Source of the DNA: Pedobacter sp. Leaf41
GTDB taxonomy: Bacteria > Bacteroidota > Bacteroidia > Sphingobacteriales > Sphingobacteriaceae
Reading direction: 5' to 3'
NCBI RefSeq assembly: GCF_001422545.1
Contig: NZ_LMLE01000006.1
Span: 538,211-602,210 of the forward strand
DNA: 64,000 nucleotides
Below the pieces are notes generated by a model that was not told where the DNA came from, made no database searches, and was given only the letters and a program-made list of their open reading frames with translations. This document shows, in pieces, positions 1-9,857 of this stretch (positions are counted from its first letter, which is position 1; each line of letters starts with the position of its first letter). A program made the position numbers and the translations under genes.

Positions 1-370
1 GCCTTCGCGGGAATGACGGGCTGGGTAGTAATATCATTATGTTTGGTGAGGACACCAACCATTAGGGGTAAGATTAATGATAGCAATTATTGGCTGTTGA
101 ATTTGGACACCAACTATAAACGGTCGTCATCCTCAGCTTGCCTGGGGATCTTACTACGCTTTCCTTTCTCATGCTTTACGATTCCTGCCTTCGCGGGAAT
201 GACGGGCTGGGTTAGTAATAGCATTATGTTTGGTGAGGACACCAAACATTAGGGGTAATTGCAATTCCATTAGGAGTAACTATAAACGGTCGTCATCCTC
301 AGCTTGACTTGGGATCTTACTACGCTTTCTTTCTCACGCTATACTATTCCCGCCTTCACATGAATGACGA
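1..370. repeat. Degenerate REP-like intergenic repeat, about 2.5 units
   Basis: Two related blocks alternate. The block beginning GCCTTCGCGGGAATGACGGG occurs at 1-71 and again at 187-258 with few changes. The block beginning ACTATAAACGGTCGTCATCC occurs at 113-204 and 279-370. Each full unit contains ATTCCTGCCTTCGCGGGAAT, an imperfect inverted repeat that can fold as a hairpin, resembling the ATTCCC...GGGAAT palindromes scattered through many bacterial intergenic regions. The last unit is decayed (CACATGAATG in place of CGCGGGAATG). The first is cut by the window edge. No gene is visible in 1-452; the short ORF through it is repeat sequence. Confidence 0.75.
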
Positions 371-400
371 ACAAATAGCCGCCTCAAAATAGCCGAAACG

Positions 401-425
401 AAAAAAGCTTGAGTAAAACTCAAGC
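401..425 (-). terminator. Rho-independent terminator of purL
   Basis: The 8-base stem GCTTGAGT (407-414) pairs with ACTCAAGC (418-425) around a 3-base loop. Read on the minus strand it is followed by six T residues (401-406). It lies 28 bases past the purL stop codon, in the right orientation to end that transcript. Confidence 0.8.
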
Positions 426-452
426 CCTTTATATAAATAAATATGTTTAACC

Positions 453-3400
453 CTATGCCTTTTCTTCAGTCCATTTTCTGGCATTTACGAAAGCTTCCAT
501 CCATGGTGAAACCTCGTCTTTTCTACCAGCCGGATAGTTTGCCCAATGCCATTGGAATAAAGAACGTTCAATGTGTGGCATCATCACCAAATGGCGACCT
601 GTTTCATCACACATCATGGCAGTGTTATAATCAGAACCGTTCGGGCTTGCCGGATACGTTTCGTAAGCATATTTAGCTACAATTTTATATTTTTCCTCTG
701 CGTATGGTAAAGAGAATCTTCCTTCGCCATGCGATACCCAAACGCCTAAGGTGCTGCCAGCTAAAGTTGATAACATCACTGAATTGTTTTCTTGTAACGT
801 TAATGAAGTGAAAATACTTTCGTGTTTGCCGCTTTTGTTGTGCAACATTTTCGGTTTGTCTTCGTGATCTTTGTTAATTAAACCAAGCTCTACAAATAAT
901 TGGCAGCCATTGCAAATACCAACAGATAAAGTATCAGGACGGGCGAAAAATTTCTCAAGTGCTACTCTCGCTTTTTCATTGTATAAAAATGCGCCGGCCC
1001 AGCCCTTTGCCGATCCTAAAACATCAGAGTTAGAGAAGCCACCAACGGCACCAATAAACTGAATATCTTCTAATGTTTCCCTGCCGGTAATTAAATCCGT
1101 CATGTGCACATCTTTTACATCAAAACCAGCTAAATACATTGCGTTGGCCAGTTCGCGCTCAGAGTTACTTCCTTTTTCGCGGATAATCGCTGCCTTCGGA
1201 CGAGGTTTAGAGGAATCGATTACCGGTTTCTTTCCATCAAACTGTAATGGAAAACTGTATTTTAAAACGTGATTTTTATAATTATCGTAACGTTCTTTGG
1301 CTAAACCATTACCCGTTTGTTTGCTATCTAATAAGTAAGATGTTTTAAACCAAGCATCACGTAGATGATCAATATCAAAACTGAAACGATCTGCTGCATT
1401 TTTTACTTCCAGCGTAGCTGATGATTTCACTTCCCCGATTTTCTGGAAAGTTACACCAGTGGTAGTTAAAGTGCTTTCTACTGATGAATCCGCTTGAAAA
1501 ACAATGGCAATATTTTCCGCAAATAATAATTTGATAATATCTTGCTCGTTTAGTGCCGTTAAATCAATTGATGCACCTAAATCGCGATCTGCAAAGCACA
1601 TTTCCAGTAGGGTAGTAATTAAACCACCGCTGCCAATATCATGTCCGGCCTGTATTTTACCTTCTTTAATTAGCTGTTGAATAGCATTAAAGGCTTTCGA
1701 GAATTGACCCGCATCTTTGATATCTGGCGTTTCAGTACCGATTTTGTTTAAAATCTGTGCGAAAGATGAACCACCAAGCTTATAAGTGTCATTAGAAAGG
1801 TTGATGTAATAAATTGAACCGCCATCTTTTTGCAGTACTGGCTCCACCACTTTAGTAATATCATCGCAGTTTGCACCTGCAGAAATAATTACTGTTCCTG
1901 GTGCAATTACATCACCATCTTTGTATTTCTGTTTCATCGAAAGTGAATCTTTCCCTGTCGGGATGTTGATTCCTAAATCGATAGCAAATTCCGAACACGC
2001 TTTAACGGCAGCATATAAACGGGCATCTTCACCTTCATTTTTACAGGCCCACATCCAGTTGGCAGAAAGCGAAACGCTTTTTAAACCATCTTTTAACGGA
2101 GCCCAAACGATGTTTGATAGTGATTCTGCAATCGCATTGCGACTACCAGCAGCCGGATCAATCAAAGCCGAAAGTGGAGCATGACCAACTGAAGTTGCGA
2201 TTCCTTCCTTACCCTGAAAATCCAATGCCATTACGCCGCAATTGTTTAAAGGCAATTGTAATGGACCTGCAGTTTGTTGTTTTGCTACGCGGCCACCCAC
2301 ACAACGATCTACTTTGTTTGTTAACCAATCTTTGGATGCCACAGCCTCCAACTGTAAAACTTGCTCTAAATAAGTGCTTAATTCCGCTTTTTGATAACTT
2401 ACCTCTTCATATTTACGGTCGATCGTTTGATCTTCCATTACAATTTTTGGAGAGCTACCAAACATATCTTTAAGCTCAAAATCCATTGGTTTAGCACCTG
2501 TGGTTTCCGATTTGAAAGTAAAACGATGATCGCCAGTTACTTTACCTACCGTATACATTGGGGAGCGTTCGCGATCGGCAATTTTTTGTAAAGTTTCAAT
2601 ATGTTCGTTGCCGATTACCAATCCCATTCTTTCCTGAGATTCGTTGCCGATAATTTCTTTAGCAGATAGGGTAGGATCGCCAACAGGTAATTTATCCAGA
2701 TTGATTAAACCGCCAGTTTCTTCTACCAGTTCTGATAAACAGTTTAAGTGTCCGCCTGCACCGTGATCGTGGATAGAAACAATGAAGTTCTCTTCGCTTT
2801 CCACCATGCCACGTACAGCGTTTGCAGCACGTTTTTGCATTTCCGGGTTGGAACGTTGAATGGCATTTAATTCGATGCCTGATCCATGCTGGCCGGTATC
2901 AGCTGATGATACTGCTGCGCCACCCATTCCAATTCTATAATTTTCACCACCGAGAACAACAATGTTATCTCCTTCCTGTGGTTTTTGTTTTTGCGCCTGA
3001 CTAGCCTTTCCATAACCAATACCGCCCGCAAGCATAATTACTTTATCGAAACCTAATTTGCGTGAATCTTCCTCATGCTCAAAAGTTAAAACCGAACCAG
3101 TGATAAGCGGCTGACCGAATTTGTTTCCAAAATCTGTAGCACCGTTTGATGCTTTGATCAGAATGTCCATCGGCGTTTGATACAGCCACTGTCTTTCTTC
3201 AACACCATTTTCCCAGGGGCGATTTTCTTCCAAACGCGAAAGCGCTGTCATGTAAACCGCCGTTCCGGCTAGAGGTAAGGAACCTTGGCCGCCTGCTAAA
3301 CGATCTCTGATTTCGCCACCAGAACCTGTTGCAGCACCATTAAAAGGCTCAACAGTAGTAGGGAAATTGTGCGTTTCAGCTTTTAGAGATATTACCGAAT

Positions 3401-4115
3401 CAAAATCACTTGTTGCGTAATATTCAGGAACATCAGCACGTTTAGGTGCAAATTGTTGCACTTTCGGCCCTTTAATGAAAGCCACGTTATCTTTATATGC
3501 AGAAACAATATCGTTGGGATTTTCTTCCGAAGTTTTGCGAATCAACTTAAAAAGTGAGGTTGGTTGTTCTACACCATCAATTACAAATTTACCGTTGAAA
3601 ATTTTGTGGCGGCAATGTTCCGAATTCACCTGCGAGAAACCAAAAACCTCAGAATCAGTAAGTGGTCTTTCCAGGTTTTTAGCAAGATTATTTAGGTATT
3701 CAACTTCTTCATTACTTAATGATAAACCCTCTTGTTTGTTGTAAGCAGCAATATCAGTGATTTCTAAAATAGGTTCAGGCTTGATGTTAATGGTGTAAAT
3801 GCTTTGATCAAGCTTGTCGTATTTCTGGGAAAGCATTGGGTCGTAATCAGAAAAATCTTCAGCAACTGCTTTAAATTCTTCTATCCGGATGATGCTCTGA
3901 ATGTCCATATTTTGAGTAATCTCAACGGCATTGGTACTCCACGGCGTAATCATTGCAGCTCTTGGTCCAACAAAAAAGCCGCTTAAAGCTGCATCTTGCG
4001 AAATTTTGGCGCCGCCAAATAACCATTCAAGTTTAGTAATATCATCTGGGGAAAGCGCTTTATCTGTTTGAAGTACAAAAATCGCTTGCGATTGACTAAG
4101 GAAGAAATGAATCAT
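453..4115 (-). CDS. purL: Phosphoribosylformylglycinamidine synthase, fused large form
   Basis: Cytosolic enzyme of de novo purine synthesis that converts FGAR, glutamine and ATP to FGAM. At about 1220 residues it is the single-chain form that carries the N-terminal PurS-like part, two ATPase/synthase halves and a C-terminal class I glutamine amidotransferase in one protein. Visible signatures are QVNSEHCRHKIFNGKF in the synthase part, KAETHNFPTTVEPFNGAATGSGG, the amidotransferase nucleophile loop GICNGCQLF, and the late histidine/glutamate pair in MMPHIERS. The frame is open to 4136, but a perfect -7 box at 4134-4141 on this strand makes the ATG at 4115 the likely start. It is transcribed alone, divergent from the VOC gene, and ends in a clear terminator. 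Confidence 0.96.
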   Translation of the reverse strand: MIHFFLSQSQAIFVLQTDKALSPDDITKLEWLFGGAKISQDAALSGFFVGPRAAMITPWSTNAVEITQNMDIQSIIRIEEFKAVAEDFSDYDPMLSQKYDKLDQSIYTINIKPEPILEITDIAAYNKQEGLSLSNEEVEYLNNLAKNLERPLTDSEVFGFSQVNSEHCRHKIFNGKFVIDGVEQPTSLFKLIRKTSEENPNDIVSAYKDNVAFIKGPKVQQFAPKRADVPEYYATSDFDSVISLKAETHNFPTTVEPFNGAATGSGGEIRDRLAGGQGSLPLAGTAVYMTALSRLEENRPWENGVEERQWLYQTPMDILIKASNGATDFGNKFGQPLITGSVLTFEHEEDSRKLGFDKVIMLAGGIGYGKASQAQKQKPQEGDNIVVLGGENYRIGMGGAAVSSADTGQHGSGIELNAIQRSNPEMQKRAANAVRGMVESEENFIVSIHDHGAGGHLNCLSELVEETGGLINLDKLPVGDPTLSAKEIIGNESQERMGLVIGNEHIETLQKIADRERSPMYTVGKVTGDHRFTFKSETTGAKPMDFELKDMFGSSPKIVMEDQTIDRKYEEVSYQKAELSTYLEQVLQLEAVASKDWLTNKVDRCVGGRVAKQQTAGPLQLPLNNCGVMALDFQGKEGIATSVGHAPLSALIDPAAGSRNAIAESLSNIVWAPLKDGLKSVSLSANWMWACKNEGEDARLYAAVKACSEFAIDLGINIPTGKDSLSMKQKYKDGDVIAPGTVIISAGANCDDITKVVEPVLQKDGGSIYYINLSNDTYKLGGSSFAQILNKIGTETPDIKDAGQFSKAFNAIQQLIKEGKIQAGHDIGSGGLITTLLEMCFADRDLGASIDLTALNEQDIIKLLFAENIAIVFQADSSVESTLTTTGVTFQKIGEVKSSATLEVKNAADRFSFDIDHLRDAWFKTSYLLDSKQTGNGLAKERYDNYKNHVLKYSFPLQFDGKKPVIDSSKPRPKAAIIREKGSNSERELANAMYLAGFDVKDVHMTDLITGRETLEDIQFIGAVGGFSNSDVLGSAKGWAGAFLYNEKARVALEKFFARPDTLSVGICNGCQLFVELGLINKDHEDKPKMLHNKSGKHESIFTSLTLQENNSVMLSTLAGSTLGVWVSHGEGRFSLPYAEEKYKIVAKYAYETYPASPNGSDYNTAMMCDETGRHLVMMPHIERSLFQWHWANYPAGRKDEVSPWMEAFVNARKWTEEKA

Positions 4116-4133
4116 GCTTTTTTTTTGAAAGTG

Positions 4134-4141
4134 CAAAAATA
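4134..4141 (-). promoter_or_regulatory. Putative purL -7 box (TATTTTTG)
   Basis: On the minus strand this reads TATTTTTG, matching the Bacteroidota -7 consensus TAnnTTTG. No clear TTTG -33 partner is seen at 19-21 bases. It sits 19 bases before the ATG at 4115 and overlaps the alternative ATG at 4136, which therefore cannot be used if this box is real. Confidence 0.45.
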
Positions 4142-4339
4142 GCTTTTTTAAATTTAATGCGTGAAGGAATGAAGGATTGAATGAGAGAATTTTGGACGGT
4201 TAAATGTAAAATAATTGTAGGTACCAAAATTGTGATTTATTTAGAGCTACTTTAGACTTCTGTTATTTAAATTTCAATCATTTTCTGCAACTTTGCTACA
4301 TTCTATCGTTCAAAACTCACTCATTCTACGTTACTTCAA

Positions 4340-4723
4340 ATGTTCAACCGAATTCATCACATTGCTATTATTTGTTCTGATTACGAAAAATCGAAAGACT
4401 TTTATGTAAAGAAACTGGGATTTACCATCCTGGCTGAGGTTTATCGGGCGGAGCGAAAATCTTACAAATTAGATCTAGCGGTAAACGGCCTTTATCAAAT
4501 TGAGCTTTTTTCTTTTGAAAATCCGCCGGCTCGTCCTTCCAGACCAGAAGCTCAAGGTTTACGGCACCTGGCTTTTGAAGTAGATGATATTGAACTAGAA
4601 ATTGGAAGACTGAGTGATCAAGGCATTGTTACCGAACCTATACGAATTGATGAATTTACGGGGAAAAGATTTACCTTTTTTGCAGATCCAGATGGATTGC
4701 CGTTGGAATTGTACGAAGTTTAG
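4340..4723 (+). CDS. VOC family protein, YaeR/GloA2-like
   Basis: A 127-residue single-module vicinal-oxygen-chelate protein of the glyoxalase I/dioxygenase superfamily. The module opens with IHHIAIICSDYEKSKDFYVKKL, with the first metal-ligand histidine near residue 7. It continues with GLRHLAFEVDDIE, holding a second histidine, and ends with ADPDGLPLELYEV, whose glutamate is a usual ligand. Length and layout match the YaeR/SMU1112c-type proteins often called glyoxalase-like, whose substrate is not established. One base separates its stop codon from the trmN6 start, so the two are very probably co-transcribed. The divergent gene is purL. Confidence 0.88.
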   Translation: MFNRIHHIAIICSDYEKSKDFYVKKLGFTILAEVYRAERKSYKLDLAVNGLYQIELFSFENPPARPSRPEAQGLRHLAFEVDDIELEIGRLSDQGIVTEPIRIDEFTGKRFTFFADPDGLPLELYEV

Positions 4724-4724
4724 T

Positions 4725-5426
4725 ATGGGTATTTTTAAATTTAAACAGTTTGAAGTAGATCAGACTGGTTGTGCCATGAAGATTAATACCGATGGGGTTT
4801 TAATTGCTGCTCTTGCAAATCATTCAGCACCAAAAAAAATATTGGATATCGGCACTGGCACCGGTGTAATCGCATTAATGTTGGCACAAAGATTTCCGAA
4901 TGCCCTGGTTGATGCTGTCGAAATTGACGCACAGGCCGCTGAAACGGCTGGAAAAAATTTTAAGAATTCCATATTTATTGATCGGTTAAGCATTAACCAT
5001 ATAGCAATTGAGCAATATAACACTTCTCAAAAATTCGACCTTATTGTCTCCAATCCTCCATTTTTCGTAAACGATTTAAAGAGTGAGGGGGTTAGAAAAG
5101 GAATTGCACGACATGCTGATGAACATTTTTTTGATGCTCTTATTGCCAAAGTAGTAACCATTTTAAGTGAAGATGGGAGCTTTTGGTTTGTTCTTCCTGT
5201 TAAGCAAGCAGAATTATTGGTAGAAGAAGCGAAACCGTTTAATATGGTGTTAAATAAATTGATCCATTTACACTCAGATGAAAGAAAACCAGAGTTTAGA
5301 CGGATTGTTTGTTTATCAAAAACCAATGAAAAGCCAGTTGTTGAACATCTTTATCTTTATGAGAGTGAAAAAGTTTATACCCAAAGTTACAAAGCCTTAC
5401 TTAAGGATTTCTTTTTAGGGTATTAG
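4725..5426 (+). CDS. trmN6: tRNA1(Val) (adenine(37)-N6)-methyltransferase
   Basis: A 233-residue SAM-dependent methyltransferase expected to make m6A at position 37 of tRNA1(Val), the YfiC/TrmN6 family. The SAM-binding loop is ILDIGTGTGVIALMLAQR, the acidic strand end is AVEID, and the N6-adenine catalytic motif is NPPF in IVSNPPFFVND. The opening residues MGIFKFKQFEVDQ are typical of the family. The ATG at 4725 lies one base after the upstream stop; a longer reading from 4614 only runs through the VOC gene out of frame and was set aside. The C-terminus YKALLKDFFLGY reappears in decayed form at 7381-7464. Confidence 0.93.
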   Translation: MGIFKFKQFEVDQTGCAMKINTDGVLIAALANHSAPKKILDIGTGTGVIALMLAQRFPNALVDAVEIDAQAAETAGKNFKNSIFIDRLSINHIAIEQYNTSQKFDLIVSNPPFFVNDLKSEGVRKGIARHADEHFFDALIAKVVTILSEDGSFWFVLPVKQAELLVEEAKPFNMVLNKLIHLHSDERKPEFRRIVCLSKTNEKPVVEHLYLYESEKVYTQSYKALLKDFFLGY

Positions 5427-5477
5427 TTGGGTTCTTAAAGCTATAATATGTAGTTTCGGGCTACAACTACCTTAACT

Positions 5478-7292
5478 ATGAAGTCTTCCATAATCTATCT
5501 ATGCACATTTCTGAGCGCAATTACCTCGTTTGCCCAAGTTCAAAAAACAAATACGAGTGTAAATCAATTCACCGAAATTGATTCTGTGCTAAATCACGTT
5601 TTAAAAGATCAACACATTGCAGGCTTTGCAGTAGCTATTGTAAAAGGAAAAGAGGTAATTTATAGCAAAGGTTTTGGCTATCGCGATGTAGAAAATAAAA
5701 AACCTGTTACACCAAATACCCTTTTCGCCATTGGCTCAAGTACTAAAGCATTTACTGCGGGGCTAATTGGATTATTAGAAAAAGACGGCAAACTGAAGCT
5801 AGATGATAAAGCAACTTCCCATCTTCCCGTATTACGTTTTTATAATGATGAAATGAACAATCAGATCACAATTCGTGATTTGATGGCGCATAGAACCGGA
5901 CTTTCTAGATATGATTATTCTTGGCTTTTATTTAACACGGCCAATAGAGATAGTATAATTAAGCGAGTGCAATATATGCAGCCAAGCGCTGGTGTTAGGC
6001 AAAAATGGTTTTATAATAACTTTATGTTCTTGGCGCAGGGTATGATCGTCGAAAAAATCAGCGGTAAAACTTGGGAACAAAATATTAAGGAAAAGTTTTT
6101 TGATCCATTAGAGATGAAACGTTCCAATACCGATATTAAAGCTTTTCAAAATGATAGCGACGCAGCCTTACCTTATTTAACAGTTAAAGATTCAGTCATC
6201 AAGAAGATCGAATATTACAATATTAATGGAATGGGGCCAGCTGGTAGCATCAATAGTAGTGTAAACGATATGGCCAATTGGTTAAAGGTGTGGATAAGTG
6301 GCGGATTTTATAAGGATAAGGAGATATTGCCAAGTAGTTATATTGCTGAGGCTGCTAGTTCTCAAATGGTAATGTCTGGCGGATTGCCGAGCCAGCACAA
6401 AGATGTTTTTTTTGCTAATTATGGGTTAGGATGGATGCTCAGCTCTTATCGTGGACACTTTATGGTAGAGCATGGAGGTAATATCAACGGCTTTTCGGCT
6501 AATGTTGCATTCTATCCAACCGATGAAATAGGCATAGTGGTTTTAACCAATCAGAATGTGTCGCAAGTTCCTGATGTAGTTACCAGCTCGATTGCAGATC
6601 GGATTTTTAAATTGAAACCGATTGATTGGAATGGCGAGGCAGTTTTAAAATCAAAGACTGCGAGTTTAAGTGAGAAGCAACTCGCGAGCAACGCCAAAAA
6701 GATTACGATTTTAAATACTAATCCCTCGCATGCATTAAACAATTATGCGGGCTCTTTCGAAAATCCAGCTTATGGCACAATCAAGGTTTCGTTTGATAAA
6801 AATGCGATTTATGCAGCAGCTGGTAATGATAAAATGCTACTTAAACACTTGTATTATGATGTTTTCGAGCCTAAGTCTGTGCAGAAAAATGGCGAAATAG
6901 ACACAGCCTCGAGTAAAATGTTATTTAACTTTTCGAGTGATAATCAGGGTAAAATACAAGGATTAACTATTCAATTAGATCCGGATAAAAATCCAATTTT
7001 GTTTGCTTTTAAGCCAGATGTAAAAAAAGTTGAGCTTAAAACGTTAGCGCTTTATGTTGGCGATTATACTTTAGGAGCAGTGATTGCTAAAGTATATTTA
7101 AAAGGAGACATTTTGTATGTATTAGTTCCTGGCCAGCCAGAATATGAAACTGTTCCCGTTGATGATTATACTTTTGATCTTAAAATTTTGAAAGGCTATA
7201 GCGTTAAGTTCGCTGCGGAACCCAGGCAGAAAGCGAGCTCATTATCCTTTATCCAGCCGAACGGAACGTTTAAGGCTTTAAGGAAAAAATAA
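5478..7292 (+). CDS. Exported serine hydrolase, beta-lactamase/PBP4* family
   Basis: A 604-residue class C beta-lactamase-fold protein with a signal peptide ending near residue 19 (SFAQ). The three active-site motifs are present: SxxK as S87-S-T-K90, YxN as Y179-N-N181, and HGG at 332-334 in place of the KTG box. The fold covers roughly residues 30-380. A C-terminal extension of about 180 residues fits the DUF3471-type beta domain common in such Bacteroidota proteins. These proteins act as esterases, D-amino-acid peptidases or are uncharacterised, and nothing here fixes the substrate. The gene begins 51 bases after trmN6, and a relic of a trmN6 tail follows it, so it may be an insertion into that locus. 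Confidence 0.9.
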   Translation: MKSSIIYLCTFLSAITSFAQVQKTNTSVNQFTEIDSVLNHVLKDQHIAGFAVAIVKGKEVIYSKGFGYRDVENKKPVTPNTLFAIGSSTKAFTAGLIGLLEKDGKLKLDDKATSHLPVLRFYNDEMNNQITIRDLMAHRTGLSRYDYSWLLFNTANRDSIIKRVQYMQPSAGVRQKWFYNNFMFLAQGMIVEKISGKTWEQNIKEKFFDPLEMKRSNTDIKAFQNDSDAALPYLTVKDSVIKKIEYYNINGMGPAGSINSSVNDMANWLKVWISGGFYKDKEILPSSYIAEAASSQMVMSGGLPSQHKDVFFANYGLGWMLSSYRGHFMVEHGGNINGFSANVAFYPTDEIGIVVLTNQNVSQVPDVVTSSIADRIFKLKPIDWNGEAVLKSKTASLSEKQLASNAKKITILNTNPSHALNNYAGSFENPAYGTIKVSFDKNAIYAAAGNDKMLLKHLYYDVFEPKSVQKNGEIDTASSKMLFNFSSDNQGKIQGLTIQLDPDKNPILFAFKPDVKKVELKTLALYVGDYTLGAVIAKVYLKGDILYVLVPGQPEYETVPVDDYTFDLKILKGYSVKFAAEPRQKASSLSFIQPNGTFKALRKK

Positions 7293-7380
7293 AGTAATTG
7301 GTTGGCTAGTTTGACATTATCCTATAGATAAAAGCATATTTATATTGATGATAATATCTTATGGTTTACTTACTTTAAAG

Positions 7381-7464
7381 AGCAATTTTTTTATGTACGA
7401 ATCGCAAGGAAAAAATACTGAAAAATATAAGGAATTGCTGAAAGATTTTTTCTTGGCATTTTGA
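7381..7464 (+). pseudogene. Relic of a second trmN6 3' end
   Basis: Reading from 7381 gives SNFFMYESQGKNTEKY followed by KELLKDFFLAF and a stop. This closely resembles the intact TrmN6 C-terminus, LYESEKVYTQSY followed by KALLKDFFLGY. Only about 27 codons survive and no methyltransferase core lies upstream. DNA identity is low (KDFFL is encoded differently), so this is an old duplication or the remnant tail of a diverged homolog. The rest of the gap 7293-7648 shows no other gene. Confidence 0.6.
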
Positions 7465-7648
7465 TCCCACTTAATGATAATATCGTACAAAAGAAATCAA
7501 GTCGAAGAAGAGAAATATCTGTTTCAAAAAATAAAATTCAAATTTGTTGTTTAATAGATTGCGCAAATAAAATTTAGGCTGACTTTTAAAAAATGTTCAA
7601 TAAATATGCGCAGAAGTTCACACACTGCTTTACAATTCACTTTACATA

Positions 7649-8140
7649 ATGAAAAAGATTGGTTTAATTTCTGATACACATGGGTTTTTAGATGATGCTG
7701 TATTTAAGCACTTTGATCAGGTAGATGAAATATGGCATGCCGGCGATTTTGGTCCTCATGTCGCAACAGAACTGTCGACGTTTAAACCGCTTCGGGGTGT
7801 TTTTGGGAATATAGATGATGCTATAATCCGGAATGAATTTCCGGAACATAATAGGTTTCAATGCGAACAGGTAGAGGTGTGGATGACACATATCGGCGGT
7901 TATCCCGGCCGTTACTCTTCCTTCGTTAAGCCAGAAATATACACTAACCCACCAAAATTATTTATTACCGGTCATTCCCATATTTTAAAGGTAATGTTCG
8001 ATGAAAAGATAAAATGTTTGCATATTAACCCCGGTGCAGCGGGAAAACACGGCTGGCATAAAGTGAGAACATTGGTTCGTTTTTGCATAACTGACGAAAA
8101 TATTCATACCTTAGAGGTTATAGAGTTATCGGGTAGATAA
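7649..8140 (+). CDS. Metallophosphoesterase, YfcE/MJ0936 family
   Basis: A compact 163-residue calcineurin-like phosphodiesterase. All metal-site motifs are in order: ISDTHG near the N-terminus, HAGDFG, GNID, THIGG and GHSH. The size matches the cytosolic YfcE/MJ0936 group, which hydrolyses phosphodiesters in vitro with physiological substrates mostly unknown. No signal peptide is seen. It lies 19 bases upstream of fbp, so the two are likely co-transcribed. Confidence 0.92.
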   Translation: MKKIGLISDTHGFLDDAVFKHFDQVDEIWHAGDFGPHVATELSTFKPLRGVFGNIDDAIIRNEFPEHNRFQCEQVEVWMTHIGGYPGRYSSFVKPEIYTNPPKLFITGHSHILKVMFDEKIKCLHINPGAAGKHGWHKVRTLVRFCITDENIHTLEVIELSGR

Positions 8141-8159
8141 TGTAAAATTTACACTAAGT

Positions 8160-9239
8160 ATGGTTTGCGGCGTGAAAACATTAGGACAATTTATTATAGA
8201 AAAACAAGCAGATTTCCCTTATGCCAAAGGTGAACTTTCGAGGTTGTTAAGGGATATTGCGATTGCTGCAAAAATTGTAAATCGGGAGATTAACAAAGCG
8301 GGTCTGGTTGATATGATCGGTCACGTAGGTACAACAAACATCCAGGGCGAAAAGCAAAAAAAGCTTGATGTTTATGCTGATCAACAGTTTATTGCTGCAC
8401 TAACCAGTGGTGGTGAGTGTTGTATTATCGCCAGTGAAGAAGAAGAGGAAATCATTCATATCGAATCTCCTGTTTCACAAAATGCAAAGTATATTGTTTG
8501 TATCGATCCAATGGACGGCTCGTCAAACACGGATGTTAATGTTGCGGTAGGAACCGTTTTTTCTATTTACCGCAGGAAATCTTTAGAAGGACGAGCTGGT
8601 ATTGATGATGTTTTACAGAAGGGGACTGAGCAGGTAGCAGCTGGATATATTATTTATGGATCATCTACTATGTTGGTTTACACCACGGGCAAGGGGGTTA
8701 ATGGTTTTACATTAGATCCATCAATCGGAGAGTTTTGTTTGTCTCACCCGGAAATGAAAATCCCTGAAACTGGCGTAACTTATTCCATCAATGAAGGAAA
8801 TTATGTTCACTTTCCTGAAGGGGTGAAAAAATACATTAAATATTGTCAGGTAGAGGATGAAGCTTCTGATCGTCCCTATACTTCAAGATATATTGGTTCA
8901 ATGGTTGGAGACATTCATAGAAGTTTAATAAACGGGGGGATTTACATTTACCCAACTACCGCTCGTTCACCGGAAGGGAAGTTGCGCTTACTTTATGAAT
9001 GTAACCCGATGGCTTTTATTATTGAGCAAGCCGGGGGAAAGGCGAGTACCGGTTTTGAGCGAATACTGGAGATACAGCCTACAGAAGTTCACCAGCGTGT
9101 GCCGGTGTTTATCGGATCGGTAAAAATGGTAGAGAAAGCCGAGGAAATGATGTTAATTTATGCCAATAAATCTACAGCTCCTCAAACACAAGTGGAAGCC
9201 AAATTGGAGGATATGGGTGTTGTAGGTGGAATAGATTAA
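8160..9239 (+). CDS. fbp: Fructose-1,6-bisphosphatase class I
   Basis: Cytosolic gluconeogenic enzyme that removes the C1 phosphate of fructose-1,6-bisphosphate. At 359 residues it has the usual class I length. The metal and substrate signature [19 protein letters not shown] is intact, as are the upstream acidic run SEEEEEI and the late sugar-phosphate region [21 protein letters not shown]. The ATG at 8160 is the first start after the yfcE-like stop and no strong Shine-Dalgarno site is visible. It converges on rnhA with only 16 bases between stop codons. Confidence 0.95.
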   Translation: MVCGVKTLGQFIIEKQADFPYAKGELSRLLRDIAIAAKIVNREINKAGLVDMIGHVGTTNIQGEKQKKLDVYADQQFIAALTSGGECCIIASEEEEEIIHIESPVSQNAKYIVCIDPMDGSSNTDVNVAVGTVFSIYRRKSLEGRAGIDDVLQKGTEQVAAGYIIYGSSTMLVYTTGKGVNGFTLDPSIGEFCLSHPEMKIPETGVTYSINEGNYVHFPEGVKKYIKYCQVEDEASDRPYTSRYIGSMVGDIHRSLINGGIYIYPTTARSPEGKLRLLYECNPMAFIIEQAGGKASTGFERILEIQPTEVHQRVPVFIGSVKMVEKAEEMMLIYANKSTAPQTQVEAKLEDMGVVGGID

Positions 9240-9255
9240 TTTTTAAATGTGCTGT

Positions 9256-9729
9256 TTAGAGAAGCGTTGCTTTCTTTCGTTCTGCTTCGAAAAAAGTATC
9301 AATGGCTAAGTTTTGTTTGTCTTGAGAAGCAAAAACCGCTAATCTGTCACAACGTTCATTTTCCGGGTGATCGTTGTGGCCTTTTATCCAAATGAATTTT
9401 ACTTTATGAAGTTTGTATAATTCGAGAAACCGAATCCAAAGGTCTTTGTTTTTTTTGTCTTTGAAGTTTTTAGTTACCCAGCCAAAAACCCATTTCTTTT
9501 CAACTGCATCCACTACATATTTTGAATCGGAGTACACAGTTACTTCCTGGTTTAGGCTTTTTAAAGCTTCTAAGCCCTTAATAACAGCCATTAATTCCAT
9601 GCGGTTATTTGTAGTCATGCGGTAACCCCCACTTAACTCCTTATAATGTTTGCCTGCCCGTAATATGGTACCATAACCCCCAGGTCCTGGGTTTCCACTT
9701 GCTGCTCCGTCTGTATAAATTTCGATCAT
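9256..9729 (-). CDS. rnhA: Ribonuclease HI
   Basis: Cytosolic endonuclease that cuts the RNA strand of RNA-DNA hybrids. From the start MIEIYTDG it has 157 residues, the normal length, with the catalytic acids D7, E45, D68 and D128 and the usual mobile histidine at H118. An upstream in-frame ATG at 9804 would add 25 residues that are not family-like, so the ATG at 9729 is preferred. It is transcribed away from the tRNA-His gene. Confidence 0.95.
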   Translation of the reverse strand: MIEIYTDGAASGNPGPGGYGTILRAGKHYKELSGGYRMTTNNRMELMAVIKGLEALKSLNQEVTVYSDSKYVVDAVEKKWVFGWVTKNFKDKKNKDLWIRFLELYKLHKVKFIWIKGHNDHPENERCDRLAVFASQDKQNLAIDTFFEAERKKATLL

Positions 9730-9857
9730 AAAGATTGTAAAGTTATGTTTTTGGTTTTGAAATGTGCTGTTTAGTTCAAGATTGAAAAAAATATTTCGTT
9801 TCAAATAATTGAATAATAACTAATTAAAAATTTGTTGTTAAATCTTTGAAAAAAATA

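Noticed and set aside
1..370. CRISPR array
   Set aside because: The repeat units are too long and irregular, there are no uniform spacers, and no cas genes are in the window.
1921..2591. Plus-strand ORFs inside purL
   Set aside because: Antisense shadows of a highly conserved gene; no protein-like features.
4614..4724. Longer start for trmN6
   Set aside because: These codons are the VOC gene read in another frame; the family start MGIFKFKQ is at 4725.
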